A stretch of DNA of 64,000 nt from contig CAUJNA010003505.1 of the NCBI GenBank assembly GCA_963377175.1, forward strand, positions 422,331 through 486,330. The letters run 5' to 3'. Positions 43,300 to 54,744 of the stretch are shown here, one piece after another. The notes below the pieces were generated by a model. It had not been told where the DNA came from and did no database searches. It saw only the letters and a program-made list of their open reading frames with translations. A program made the translations under genes and the position numbers. This DNA is from Effrenium voratum. Taxonomy: Eukaryota; Sar; Dinophyceae; Suessiales; Symbiodiniaceae. Position 1 is the first letter of the stretch, and the number at the start of each line of letters is the position of its first letter.

Positions 43300-44730
43300 C
43301 CTCCACCCTCAGGTGGGCGTTGGGAGGGCCCGGTGTTCCCTGTTCCCCTTCCCCCCCTTTTCCCTCCTTCCGCCCTTGGGTTTCCCTCCTTCCGCCCTCA
43401 GGTGGGCGTTGGGAGGGCCCGGTGTTTCCTGTTTCCCCTTTCCCTTTTCGCTTTTTCCCTCCTTCCGCCCTCAGGTGGGCGTTGGGGCCCGTTGTTTCCT
43501 CCCCCTTTTCGCTTTTCCCTTCCGCCCTCAGATGCGTTGTTTCCTCCCCCTTTTCGCTTTTCCCTCCTTCCGCCCTCAGGTGGGCGTTGGGAGGGCCCAT
43601 TTTTGTTCCCCCTTTTCGCTTTTCCCCTCCTTCCGTTGGGAGGGCCCGGTGTTTCCTGTTCCCTTGTCGCTTTTTCCCTCCTTCCGCCCTCAGGTGGGCG
43701 TTGGGAGGGCCCGGTGTTTCCTGTTTCCCTTTCCCTTGTCGCTTTTTCCCTCCTTCCGCCCTCAGGTGGGCGTTGGGAGGGCCCGGTGTTTCCTGTTTCC
43801 CTTTCCCTTGTCGCTTTTTCCCTCCTTCCGCCCTCAGGTGGGCGTTGGGAGGGCCCGGTGTTTCCTGTTTCCCTTTCCCTTGTCGCTTTTTCCCTCCTTC
43901 CGCCCTCAGGTGGGCGTTGGGAGGGCCCGGTGTTTCCTGTTTCCCTTTCCCTTGTCGCTTTTTCCCTCCTTCCGCCCTCAGGTGGGCGTTGGGGCCCGTT
44001 GTTTCCTCCCCCTTTTCGCTTTTCCCTTCCGCCCTCAGATGCGTTGTTTCCTCCCCCTTTTCGCTTTTCCCTCCTTCCGCCCTCAGGTGGGCGTTGGGAG
44101 GGCCCATTTTTGTTCCCCCTTTTCGCTTTTCCCCTCCTTCCGCCCTCAGGTGGGCGTTGGGAGGGCCCGGTGTTTCCTGTTCGCATCCGCTTTTCCCACT
44201 CCTTCCGCCCTCGAATGGGCAGGCAGTGTTTCCCTTTCCCTTGTCCTTTTCCCTCCTTCCGCCTCAGATGGGCGTTGGGAAGGCCAGTGTTCCTGTTTCC
44301 TTTCCCCTTGTCTTTGCCCTCCTTTCACCCTCAGGTGGGCATTGGGGAAGGAACCGGTATTTCCTGTTGCCTTTATCTTTTCCCTCCTTCCGCCCTCAGG
44401 TGGGCGTTGGGAAGGGCCAGTGTTTCATATTTCTTTTCCCTTTTCACTTTTCCCTTTTGAAGTGCTCAAGGTTCCCCCTAGGAAGGAACCTTCGAACCGT
44501 TGATTTCCTCCCCAGTGGGAATATGCATCCTTCCGCCCCTCGGGTGGGTCCAGGAGGGAGCCATTTTTTACCTTGCTCTCTTGTCCTGATCTTTCAACTT
44601 TCCTCCTTCCTCTAAACTCTTGAGCGTTGGGAAGGGCAGTGTTTCCTGTTTGGCATCCTTTTCCCTCTTTCCGCCCTCAGGTGGGCGGTGGGAGGGCCCG
44701 GGGTTCCCGCTCTCCTCCCGCCCACAACGA
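43300..44730. repeat. ~70-bp pyrimidine-rich minisatellite with higher-order structure
   Basis: Units of TTCCGCCCTCAGGTGGGCGT plus TGGGAGGGCCCGGTGTTTCC and TTCCCTTTCCCTTGTCGCTT, repeated about 18 times. A shorter variant block with CAGATGCGTTGTTTCC occurs at about 43483-43636 and again about 43981-44139, so a ~500-bp block was duplicated. The CGCCCTCAGGTGGGCG core is self-complementary. Long runs of C/T on this strand favour triplex-type structure. All three frames stay open for hundreds of codons, without being genes. Confidence 0.92.
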
Positions 44731-44734
44731 GCTG

Positions 44735-45430
44735 CCTGAGAGGGCCAGATGTTCCCACCCCTTTTTACCATGCCGATGGGGCCACGGATGACTTGCCAGA
44801 TGCTCCCACCCTCCTTTTTGCTATACCGATGGGGCCACGGATCAGTTGCCAGATGTTTTATGTACCAAGTTGGCGGGATGCAGCCCAAAACGGACCTTCG
44901 CTCACTGCCGGGTTAATTTCAGACTAGTTTCCCAGGTGTTTTACGGTGCGGAACAAAAGCCCTCTGCCCTGAAACACTGCGGATTTTCCGCGGATCCCTC
45001 AAGGGCACGGGACAGATAGGGGACTACGTGTGTTTGGCAGCCTGAAACTACTTGGGAAAGTAATGCTTGGGTAGATGCAGCAAGTGGCTCGGTCTTCCAG
45101 TTGCGTATGATTGCTGGCAGGTTCTCTCGGGTATGTATCTTGAACTCTCGTGTTTTTGCGCGACACGAAGTCGGTTCTCTGGTTAGTCGGGGTCTAGTTG
45201 AGACATGCTGGCCGCAATGGCTCACCGGGCGGAACCTTGAGTTTTTGATGGATTTCAGCAGATTTCGCCCAGCCCCAGATGTCTGTGTTCAGGGAATAGC
45301 TGAACGGCGCCTCAGGTCGGGGCATCCATTCTGCGTCTGACGTCGCTGCTCGGGCGCCCAACATCTGCGCAGAGATCAGCAGGGGTGGTTGGCCTTCGGC
45401 GGAGGTTCATTTGCAAGTAGTGTGGTGGGG
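44735..45430. repeat. Partial copy of the 1-kb duplication unit
   Basis: Resumes the 40.8-43.0 kb unit beyond the minisatellite, with the same GCGGGATGCAGCCCAAAACG, CGGGCGGAACCTTGAGTTTT and CGTCTGACGTCGCTGC landmarks and about 250 bp of internal deletion. The minisatellite thus expanded inside, or was inserted into, a third or fourth copy. Confidence 0.9.
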
Positions 45431-45613
45431 ACCCCCCTGAAACCCTCTGAGCGCGGAGGTGCTGCCCAGCCCCCGCAAGGTGTCTGGTTACCACCTCATT
45501 GCAGCACACGGACCAAAGCCCTGAGGACACCAATTAGTCCGCAAAGCAGCAATACCTGTGACGCATCTCAAAGCAGTAAGAGCCACGACTCAGCTTGTCC
45601 ACTTCTAGGGGCC

Positions 45614-46543
45614 ATGCTTCAGCGTTTGAAGGCGCTCCGCAGAAAGCCATGTGACTACGAGCAAGTGCGCTTACATGCTGTACCAGAAGTATTTGCAGAA
45701 GCCTTGCTGCTTCGCGGGCTACATGATGTGCACTTTCAAAAGAGCACGAAAACGCAGGAGGAGTGGGACAAGGCTCGTCGTGACAGGGGGTACGCTCAGC
45801 TTCTGCGAGCTCATGGCGCTCCTGAGTCCCTGCTTGAAGAAGCGAGGCCCGTGCAGTGGGACCCCATCCGCACAGGGCGCAGCTATGTGCCAGTGGTGAA
45901 GACGGTGTCGCTTGCAGATGTGCTTTCTTGGAAGCTGAACTGGTTTTCTACAGATAGAGCCAGCCTCCTGGCTGCCCGAATTTTGGGCCAGCTCCCAGTG
46001 AAGCATGCGGCGAGGCGAAATGCGGCCGTGGTGCTTGGCCGATTCAGCAGCTTAACCTTTACTCAAGCACTGGCCGAGCAGGTCGGCGAGGAGCAGTTGC
46101 AGCCACGCGCCTTCTGGCAACGTTTGGATGAGGTGCTGGTGGAGACTGCGCACTGTGCTTCTCTGCTCACAGATGCGTTTCACAGGGCCGAGAGGAACAC
46201 GCTTCTTCGTAAATCACCCGCTGATGCCTTGGAGTTCATGCGGCGGACTGTGAGGCATTGCCGAGCTGTGTCGGCGGAGCTGGGCACGCAAGGCCGAAAC
46301 GATGGACGATCGCAGGCGTTGACGCTGGCGGCGACTTTTGGCCCCCTGCAAGCCAAAAACATCCAGTGTCTGTTGGGCCTTGCCGGCCTGACTTCAGACA
46401 AGCTGGTCTTGGCTGGACCAGGCTCCCTCAGCCTATTAATGCAGCTGAGCGGGTTTCACCGCCTCTGGGCCCTGGAGGGCGGCCGACGCAGGCCAGGCTG
46501 GACCAGTGTCACCAACTTCTTCTCGCAGGTCAGAAGCAGCTGA
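45614..46543 (+). CDS. Unrecognised 309-codon ORF, transposon-associated?
   Basis: A clearly coding-like ORF with high GC3 starting MLQRLKALRRKPCDYEQVR. It is Ala/Leu/Arg-rich and predicted helical, with LLAARILGQLPVKHAARRN and DALEFMRRTVRHCRAVSAEL. No catalytic motif is recognised: no DDE triad, HUH, tyrosine recombinase RHRY or RT motif. The frame is open upstream to the duplicated repeat, so the true start or a splice acceptor could be earlier. An intron probably begins before 46543, because coding in another frame resumes at 46529. It lies between copies of the GTTTCAGAC motif, so it may belong to a transposon. Confidence 0.55.
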   Translation: MLQRLKALRRKPCDYEQVRLHAVPEVFAEALLLRGLHDVHFQKSTKTQEEWDKARRDRGYAQLLRAHGAPESLLEEARPVQWDPIRTGRSYVPVVKTVSLADVLSWKLNWFSTDRASLLAARILGQLPVKHAARRNAAVVLGRFSSLTFTQALAEQVGEEQLQPRAFWQRLDEVLVETAHCASLLTDAFHRAERNTLLRKSPADALEFMRRTVRHCRAVSAELGTQGRNDGRSQALTLAATFGPLQAKNIQCLLGLAGLTSDKLVLAGPGSLSLLMQLSGFHRLWALEGGRRRPGWTSVTNFFSQVRSS

Positions 46544-46815
46544 AAAAGGCTTTGAAGGCCGTGGTTCTTCGCTGGAGCGAGTGGCCAGCTCTGTCTACTG
46601 CGGCAGAGCAATTGCTTGCCACCGAGGAGTGGACGCTGATACGGACACAGTTTCATTGCTGCGAACTGGGCAAGATTTGCCGCAAAGCTTGGCTGCATGG
46701 AAAGGCTATGCAGCAGCAGGAGAAGGAGTCAGTTGAAAATGGAAACTGCGGTGGCCGGCTTTTCTGTGAGTTGCTTGGGAAAATCATCAGGCAGAGCTTG
46801 CTGTTGGGTTTTAAG
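46529..46815 (+). CDS. Probable second exon of the 45.6-kb gene
   Basis: After a CTTCTCGCAG acceptor the coding signal moves to another frame: QKQLKKALKAVVLRWSEWPA then STAAEQLLATEEWTLIRTQF and GKICRKAWLHGKAMQQQEK. The composition continues the helical, basic character of the preceding ORF. The donor could not be fixed (candidate GC donors near 46376 or 46386). The 3' limit is approximate. Confidence 0.45.
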
Positions 46816-47115
46816 TGTGAAGGCTCGACCCTCCAACCTCCAAAACAGGGATCTTTGGGAAGTTTATATCACTTGAACTGCCCCACTTGATTGGACAACC
46901 CAGCACTCATGGTGCAGGTTTGTTGGCCAGCATCCAATTTGAGTGTTCTAACGATCAGTAACCCAAGTTTTCTTGACAGTTTGCACTGTGGCGATATTTG
47001 TTTTGGGCACCCTGAAACACTTTTCTGAATGCGTAGCAGGTGGTCAGACTCATTAACGATTGTTCCAGACAGTTCCCTTGTTCGCCAGCCTTGCATCTGT
47101 GGCCCGACAATGACC

Positions 47116-47159
47116 GGGCGGAACCTTGAGTTTTCGATAGTTTTGGGGAGGTTCCGCCC
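47116..47159. repeat. Perfect 11-bp inverted repeat
   Basis: GGGCGGAACCT at 47116-47126 and AGGTTCCGCCC at 47149-47159 with a 22-bp loop (TGAGTTTTCGATAGTTTTGG). Degenerate versions with GGGCGGAACC at the left and TTTCGCCC at the right occur in the duplicated units near 41641, 42661 and 45228, so this is the better-preserved ancestor of a repeated hairpin. Confidence 0.8.
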
Positions 47160-47280
47160 AGGCACTGGATTCTTGAGTCTAGGGCAAGCCAGGTTTCTTG
47201 GACAAACAGCTGGGAGGAAAAGGGTTGGGGATTATCCAGGATAGGCCTGTTGTGTTTAAGAGACCTGGTCTCTTGTGATT

Positions 47281-47335
47281 CAGACCTGTTTCAGACTTGT
47301 TTCAGAGTGGGTGTTTTGGGTGTTTCAGACTTACT
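47281..47335. repeat. GTTTCAGAC motif cluster
   Basis: Four close copies of TTTCAGAC/G motifs (CCTGTTTCAGACTTGTTTCAG). The arrangement is nearly the same as the putative right end of the pogo-like element at 40575-40594 and of the cluster at 49027-49062, raising the possibility that the ORF at 47889 lies inside a related element. Confidence 0.55.
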
Positions 47336-47888
47336 TGTTTCTGTTTGAACCTTGCCAAATCCGTGGTGTTCGGGCAATTCCATCCCTTCAGCGGAGGTTT
47401 CATCTTTGACGGGTTTGGAAGATCTTTCGGAGACACGTTCCAGGGGATGGTTGGGCCTGGCCAGGCCTGCTGAGCTTGACGTTCGCTGTGCCTGCTTGTG
47501 ATCGCCCGAGGGCCCTATAGAGGAATACATTTAGATGAGTTCGGGGATGCTTTTGCTCATTTCTGTTGTCTTAAAGCTTCCAAAGCCTTGGCTTCTCTTT
47601 CAATTTGGCCCCTAGCCCGGGTTCGTATTCATGGGGCTGTTGGTCCAAGGAGCCAGCCATTTGTAGACGGGGCACCGCAGCAAGGGGCTTCGAGCTTGTG
47701 TGTCAGACTGCGATCAAGTAGCGCGTAGCAGCCACAGAGAGCATTCATTACAGAAGGCCGCTGCAAGCAGGCTATGAAGACATTCAGTCTCCAGGTTGCC
47801 GTGAGCCGGCCCAGCTACATACATGTGTTTCCCAAGGCTGTCGGCTAGACGCAAGCCCGAGTAGCTTCTTGGCACGCCGCCGCCTGCC

Positions 47889-48608
47889 ATGGTTGCGCGC
47901 CAAAAGAGCTGCAAGTGGCGGGTGCTGACTAAGAAGCCAGCGCAGCTGGACCGGGCCTATGCTCGCCTGCTGCAGAAGAAAGACGGCCGCGCGCTGGAAG
48001 ACGTGACCCTCTCAGATCGGGAGATATTCTTGACATGGAGGAGGAGTGAGCTTGGAGCCCCAGGAGTCGTCAGGGGAGTAGCTTACAAGACAGCCTGGCA
48101 GCTAGTTCACTTGGCCCTGCGCGAGATCGCATTTAGGCTACAGCCTGTTGAAGATGCAGGGCCTGCTGAGTTACCGTCCGAGCAGGCGCCAGACGCAGCA
48201 ATGGCCCCTTCGCCTTCACCGTCGCCCGCCCCAGCGACGGCGCCCTCACCTTCGTCGTCGTACGAGTCACTGGCTCATCGCACGGAGGGCCAGTTGCAGG
48301 TGCTTGTCGGCTTGTTTGGAGCAGCAGCTGGTCACGAGATCGTTGCTCGGGCGCTGTCAGTACTTGGCAGGTACCAGGAGAAGGGCCTAAAAGCGCCGCA
48401 GATTTCACCATACGCTTTGGTGTCTGCTGCGATTGCCCTTACGGGCTTGGAGGACGTGGACGAGAAACGCGTCAGGTACACGAAGGCATTGGGCGAGAGG
48501 AGAGCAATCTCATTGGCAAATCTGCGCCAGCAGGAGTGCCTGATTGTGATGACGATGCCTGTGGAAGGGCAAGCTGGGCAGGAGTTTTGTAGAGTTGAAA
48601 GGGGCTGA
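47889..48608 (+). CDS. Unrecognised 239-codon ORF
   Basis: An intact ORF from ATG to TGA with coding-like codon use. Residues 1-85 are basic (VARQKSCKWRVLTKKPAQLD…SDREIFLTWRRSELG). Residues about 100-135 form a Pro/Ala/Ser linker (APSPSPSPAPATAPSPSSS). The C-terminal part is helical (GQLQVLVGLFGAAAGHEIVA). No family is recognised. It may bind nucleic acid given the basic start (inference). It is the second gene in a cluster with 45614-46815 and could share its element. Confidence 0.55.
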   Translation: MVARQKSCKWRVLTKKPAQLDRAYARLLQKKDGRALEDVTLSDREIFLTWRRSELGAPGVVRGVAYKTAWQLVHLALREIAFRLQPVEDAGPAELPSEQAPDAAMAPSPSPSPAPATAPSPSSSYESLAHRTEGQLQVLVGLFGAAAGHEIVARALSVLGRYQEKGLKAPQISPYALVSAAIALTGLEDVDEKRVRYTKALGERRAISLANLRQQECLIVMTMPVEGQAGQEFCRVERG

Positions 48609-51600
48609 AGATGGCCCTGGACAGCATAGGCCAGCGTTAAAAAAGGATTGAGCGTCTTGATGTCTGAGCCGGAGTTGAAGGCCTTCAAGCATTTTCAGGG
48701 TGGGCCCAAATTAACATCAGTTCCCATATATGGACGCACTGGCAGCAGTCTGAAACCTCGTGGACGGTTTTAAGAGGAGTGAGAGGGGGACAGAAATGCG
48801 GAGGGCTTCCCCCGACTGCCAGAGGTGCTTGTAGCTGATGCGCAACTGCTGCCCACCCGCCCACCCAGGCCACAGCGTGGCAGACGACATTGGCAGCGGG
48901 GTGCCCCAAATACAGGCTGATCTGAGGCTTCTCTTGCCAAATCCACACTTGGGCCGTTTCAGGAAGGTTGCAGTGCTCCGAAAAAGAAGGGTTCTGAGCC
49001 ATGACCGGCAGAGGCCTAGGTGGGAATGTTTCAGACATGTTTCAGGCCAGTTTCAGACTCATCGAACGAGGGCTCTTCTCTTTGCCGGTGTGGAACCTGT
49101 TGGGCAGTGGAATGAGCTTCTGAGAAATCAGGGGCCACGGCAAGTGTTAGGGGGAATTGAGTTCAGCCACGCACTTGCAGCCAGTTTCCAGCGAGCAACT
49201 AATCGCGAAGCACGTCTTGGTGTGGCAGATTGCGTCAGAGCGTTGAATGACACTGTGAAGCCCGGTGAAAGCTCCCAACGTTGAATGACTCCGTGAAGCC
49301 CGGTGCAAGCTCCCTGCAGAGGTTGGAAACTGCCGCTCTTTGTGGGCGAGGCGTGAGTTGGAGGGGAGGTGTCTTGAGCTCTCTAGCCCTTATTCTGAAC
49401 TCTCAAGCCCCTTGCCCGGGGCGTTTGGCAAGGGTCTGAAACGGGTTTGAAGCCGGCATGGAAATGTATATTCAAAGGTCTGGGCGACTTCGGCCCAGAA
49501 AGGCCTCAACGAAGAATTGTAGACATTGCCAGTTGGTGGGGGAGTGAAGCTCGATCGCCCGAAAGCTGGATGTGTCCCTCAGACTTCGGCCCCAGCCCAG
49601 CAAACGGATCACTAAGGGCAACATGATTTTGTTATTTTGACCCGTGACGTCTCATAGTTATCCAGGGAATCCGTATAACTACCAAGGCCTTTGCCAGGGG
49701 TGTCTGAGAGGGGCTCTGAAGCGGGATTGAAGCCTGCCAAGTTTGACTTCGCACAGCATCCCGCCAATGGGCGAGGCGTGAGTTGGAGGGGAGGGTGCTT
49801 GAGCTCTCTGGCCCCAATTCTGAACTTTCAAGCCCCTTTCCCGGAGCGTCTGACAGGGCCTTGAAACGGGTTTGAAACCGGCATGGATATGTATACTCAG
49901 AGGTCTGAGCGACTTCGGCCCAGAAAGACCATCCCCCCATTAATTTTTGCAATCGGGGGGGGGCTTCTTGTGCAATTGCAGTTTCGATTTCTGTCGCTTT
50001 CGAGCTGGCTGGTTTTGAAGGCCAGCCCATCAGTATTGGCCCACCTGTCACAGATATGTTTTTCTCATCGGGGTTCGTTTTGGTAATTGTTGCGGTCCAC
50101 TTGGGTGAGAATAATTGTCCCAGACAACCTTATTCCAGTCTTGTTAAAAATGACCACCCGTCCCTAATCATGGAGAATTCGAATGAATTCGAGGGGTTTG
50201 GGGAGCAGAAAGAGGTCTGGGCCAATTGTCGCAGGTGGCTGGCCGGACCTGTTGGCGGCTGGCAAGCGGACAAGTCTGGGGCGGGTTGCGTGCGCTTACG
50301 CCACGTCCCGCCCCAGATGCTCTTTTTTACGGGGCTGGATGGACAAAGGCTTATAGATTCCATTTCCACAGGCTGTTTCCGACCAGCAGTTTCATAGGTA
50401 GACAATATGCAACATATCCAATTTTTCGGCGGCGGGGGTCTGGATTTCAGAAATGCCCGGCTTTCCAGAGGTCTGGATTTCTTAGTTCATAAAATTTCTT
50501 AACATAATGCCCGACCGTACCCTAAATGGCAGCTGAAAGAGGGTCCCGGGTTAGAGGACAGTTGTCTTCTGGTAGGGTCCCTGTCAGGTTCCACGTGTTG
50601 TTTTTGGGAGGATCTTAAAGCTACCAAACCAAGGCCGTTCTGTCCGCGGGACCTTGTGGTGGGAGTCCATTTGAAAGGACGAGCAGGTTCTTACTTCCAG
50701 ACCAAAGTTGCTTCTGCCAGGCTCCCAGCTGGAGGGCATGGCAAAGCATTGCAAAGACCCCATATTTTGTTTGAGCTCCTGGCCTACTTTGCGCAGGATC
50801 TCCAGGGGAAAACCAAGGATCCCGTAGGGAGGTCTAAATTCAGGTCTTGAAATGATGCGACATGTGCAAGCGTGCGGCGGGCTGAGTGCTTCCCTCGACT
50901 ATCCTCACATAGGCGGAATGTGGTGGATTGGTATTTGGTGTTCGTGGACTCACTCACTCACTCGTCGCAACAGCTTCGAAAGCTGCTAAGCGTGGGCAGA
51001 AACGATTCATCAGCCCCTTCAGGGATCTTTTCAAGATACCTGGAAAGGTTCCGTGCCGATAGCACCAAGCGAACCAAATCATCAAACAATGCAACCGGAC
51101 CGTGAGCCCCAAGCGTTGCAGTGCATGTAAGGACCTGTATGGACCAAGTGCCTACTACAACGGGTGTTCGTGGAATGGTAAAGGCAATCTGAGCCATACT
51201 GCTGCAAAGTGGGACATGCTTCAGATGACGCATCTCCTCACTGAATACATGTCGGAGAATTCAACAGCTCGCGTGAGCAGCGGTGAATTTGTCCTGTCGT
51301 CACATAGGGCACCACCAATTCATGAACTGTGAACCCAGTGGATGACACCAGAGTGTCAAAATTCGGGGACCCTAAAATGAGCGTGTGTGTGTGTTTCCTT
51401 TACGTTTTCCGTCTATCCAACCGCAAACAGGTTACCCTGAAAAAGCGCACCCCCCCCCAACATTGATGGTCCCTAGACCTTTGTGAGGACCAAGGTGTGA
51501 GATTGGAGGCTGGGCTTTCGGTTCCCCCGTACGCAGGTTGGGCAAGTTGAGCTACAGAGATGACAAGATGACAAGGATGTTGCAACAGTGCCTAGGGCTT

Positions 51601-51929
51601 TCTTCACCGTTTTGCTTTTCAAGAAACATATTGGTGTTCCAGGTCGGAGTGACTCCCAGAGCTCCAGCCGATTTCCGGTTTTCTGACGGGGTCTGGGGGT
51701 TGAAGCACTAAGCTGAATCCCGACATCGGCAGGTGCGGTCCGCCCCACTCTATGATACCTGGGGTTCCACAATGGCTGCGAGTAGCAAGGAGCCGCAAGA
51801 GGACGCTTTGCCGATCTCAGCAGACTGTCCCTCGTAAAACACAGAATTGAAGTTCAATGACTTCCTTCACATAGTGGTTCCTCTCTATGTAGAGACACAT
51901 GTGCTGTGACCGTTGACAGGAGAGTTGCT
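48609..51929. other. Non-coding stretch with diffuse repeats
   Basis: Contains inverted GTCTGAAAC (48749) and GTTTCAGAC (49027-49062) motifs, and a ~420-bp duplication: GGCGAGGCGTGAGTTGGAGG and TATTCAGAGGTCTGAGCGAC-type blocks occur at about 49348-49500 and again at 49769-49925. No exon is supported. Confidence 0.5.
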
Positions 51930-52176
51930 TGTTTGCTTGCTTGCTTGCTTGCTTGTCGCTGTCAGTTTGGTTGGTTGGTTGGCTGGTTGGCTCTTTGGCT
52001 GTTTGGCTGGTTGGCTGATTGGCTGTTTGGCTGTTTGGCTGTTTGGCTGGTTGGCTGGTTGGCTGGTCGGCTGGTCGGTTGGTCGGTTGGGTGGTTGGTC
52101 GGTTGGTTGGTTGGTTGGTTGGTTGGTTGGCATGTCCGTGTTTGGTAGTATGGCGAGACAATACACACGCACAACA

Positions 52177-52220
<44 letters not shown>

Positions 52221-52230
52221 CAGACGCACA
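51930..52230. repeat. GGTT/GGCT and ACGC microsatellites
   Basis: TTGCTTGC and TTGGTTGGCTGGTTGGCTG arrays (51930-52130) followed by (ACGC)n at 52165-52220. Confidence 0.95.
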
Positions 52231-53154
52231 CATGATTGACCCATGATTTGTAGAGCTTTGCTCGATACAATGAGGTTATCTTCCGAGGAGCGGGCTACCG
52301 TTTCATTTCTGCCTCTTAGTTCCTTTGAGCCAATCAGGAAGGAAATGGCGCTGCCCTCCCGCTTTGAAAGTCTCACGTCCAACAAACCCAGCCATTCAGG
52401 AAACCAATGTGTGCATTCGCAAGGGCCTTTCAATACAAAAAGGTTGGCTTTCTGACCTTGGGAAATTCTGGGATCCCTGGTTCCACTCAGCTGGTGCACC
52501 GCTTTACAGGTCTTTAACTGTGACAAAGAGCAGGGTCCCGCACCTCAAATGGAAGACCCAAGGGTGGAAAGTTGGTATTGGGTCTGTTTTTGTTTTTCTT
52601 CTTCAGGTAGCATTTTACCCTGGAAGGGTGCTGTCAAAACTAAACCCAGGTGTCTGCCCGCTGGCGTGACCTTCTACACGTTTGAGCAATACCTCAATTG
52701 GAAACAATAGGTGCTTACCCCATTGTGTGTTTTCCTACAGGAAGCCCACAAGGGAATGGCTACGTCTCAAATGTTCGCGACCCTGTTGGCTTGTTGCCGT
52801 TTGAGAAGTGACTGGGCGAGAAGTCGGGCTTTCAAACGGCAGAGGCTTTTATGGGAAATAGGTACTTGGACCCTTAGGGTTGTTATCAGGGCCTTTGAAC
52901 ACGAGCGCACAAAGTACCTTGTTCAACGCATCATTCGAACCACATCAAGAACACAGCAAGCGACCTGCTCCTCCAGATTCGTTTGCGTGGCCCTTTGTTG
53001 ACTTGGACGTCAGCTTTTGCGGCTCATTTATCCCCAACACAATTTCGGCTACCAGCACCAACTATCCCCCAGGCCAAACGGATATAAACATCATCCCCGA
53101 CATAAACACGGAAAAGCCCATCTTTCCTCGGGTCGTGGTGTGGGGTGAACATTC
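52231..53154. other. Non-coding stretch
   Basis: No supported exon or repeat. Confidence 0.45.
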
Positions 53155-53254
53155 TCCCAGACGGGACGTGCACCCTCGCAAGGCCACGATCAAGCCGCCT
53201 CCTGCGCCGGTCGGCCATGCGAGGGAGCCCAGCTCTGCGGATGGACTGGGCCAG
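53155..53254 (+). CDS. Possible internal exon
   Basis: After CATTCTCCCAG an open segment encodes DVHPRKATIKPPPAPVGHAR and EPSSADGLGQ. Proline-rich, similar in character to the exons at 58-60 kb. Borders uncertain; the minus strand is also open. Confidence 0.35.
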
Positions 53255-53619
53255 ATGAAACCCTATGAAACTTGGGATAAGCCACTTGCTGCCTGCGTGC
53301 ACATACTCACATACAGTATTAGCTTCACTTGCCAGTCCATTACTTGTGGTATGCCTATTGATAGCATGTACATACAATAGTTGTATGGTTTAGCTGCAAA
53401 TGAACCTGCTCGCAGTAGGTGGGCAACCAAAACGGGGCATTGTGCGGACCTGCCCTTCCCAGGGAACATGGAACCTAAAGCAAGCCCTCTGGAAGATTGT
53501 GTGTTTTCCTGGTCTCGTTCCTCGACCTCTAGGAAGATTGTTTTTTCCTCTACAACGGAGCAAGGCCTGTGAGTGTCAGCTTTCAAATTTGCTTTTCCAA
53601 GGGTACATCACCTACAGAA

Positions 53620-53910
53620 GAGCTTGTTTGCTTGCTTGTTTGTTGGCTTGCGTGTTTTTTGTTTGTTTATTTGTTTGTTTGATTGTTTGCACATGTTTGT
53701 TGGGGCATGTTGTTTGCTTGTCCCTCTGTCTGTTCGTGTGTTTGACTGATAGCTTTTCTCTCTGTCCTTCTTTCTTTTCTTGTTCTCTCTCTGACTTTCT
53801 GTGTCTCCTTCTCCCTTCTTGTGTCTATTTGTCTGTTTGTTTGTCTCTCCGTCCGTCCGTTTTTATGTTTGTTTGTCTGTCTGTCTCTCCGTCTGCTCAT
53901 CACGCAGGCA
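53620..53910. repeat. TTTG/TCTG-rich simple sequence
   Basis: Degenerate TTGT, TCTGT and TCTC repeats encoding Cys-Leu-Phe-Val polymers in open frames; not a gene. Confidence 0.85.
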
Positions 53911-54744
53911 CAGACATAGACGCGCATGTGTGACTGGAGGGCCAGTTGTGACCTCTACATTCAGCTGGCCAAATGAGTTTGCATTCGCATTTGCTCCTGG
54001 GTTAAATGGCCAATGATTTGTGCATTTCCCCAAAGGCAAGCCAAATGGGTACAGCTTTTCTTTTTTTTGAGGCCCCCTATGCAGTGTCCAATCTATTAAT
54101 TGGGGGGGTTTTGTTTAGTGGGACATCAACCCACTTTTGCAGTGGCCCCGCCCCCCACACTGGGGTTGATTAATCTGGGGTCAACATTATGTGTTGCCCT
54201 CCGGTCAACGTACATGGAACCCACCATAAATTCCATCAATAAACTGATGATCAACCTGGGGTCGTAACATGACTAAGTCCCCCAGTGCCCTTTCTCACCC
54301 TTTTTTGGGGGAGGGTTCCCCTGCTAAAATAGACAAAACAAAAAAAAGTGGGTGCCAACTTATTCCAAGCTCTCCACTGGAGGATCTAGAATGTCACCGG
54401 ATGAATTGAACGGCTTCTAAATTCACAAGCATGATTTGGGCACTCATCAACAGACCAATTGCATTTAGGATGTCTGGCCACGGGCCTGAATGGCAATGCG
54501 TCAAACCAAGTGTAAATACTTGGGGACCCTCTGACCCTCTATTGCTGGTTTCTCCTGAGTTGCTTTTCAATGCCATCCATCCTGGCATGGGTGGGAAAAG
54601 TGGTAATGAAGGATTCAATTTGTTGGATTTAAATATTCAAACATATTAAAGTGGTTTAATAGAAGTTATGTGTTATATTTATGTTATTCGAACACATACA
54701 CATGCAATATTAGCAACAAATTACATTCATTCAAATAAACATAC
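53911..54744. other. Non-coding stretch
   Basis: Nothing supported. Confidence 0.45.

Noticed and set aside
42997..44615. Three overlapping plus-strand frames of 431-487 codons and minus frames of 262-385 codons
   Set aside because: All frames stay open because of the ~70-bp minisatellite; composition is Phe-Pro-Ser or Glu-Gly-Arg repeats without a domain.
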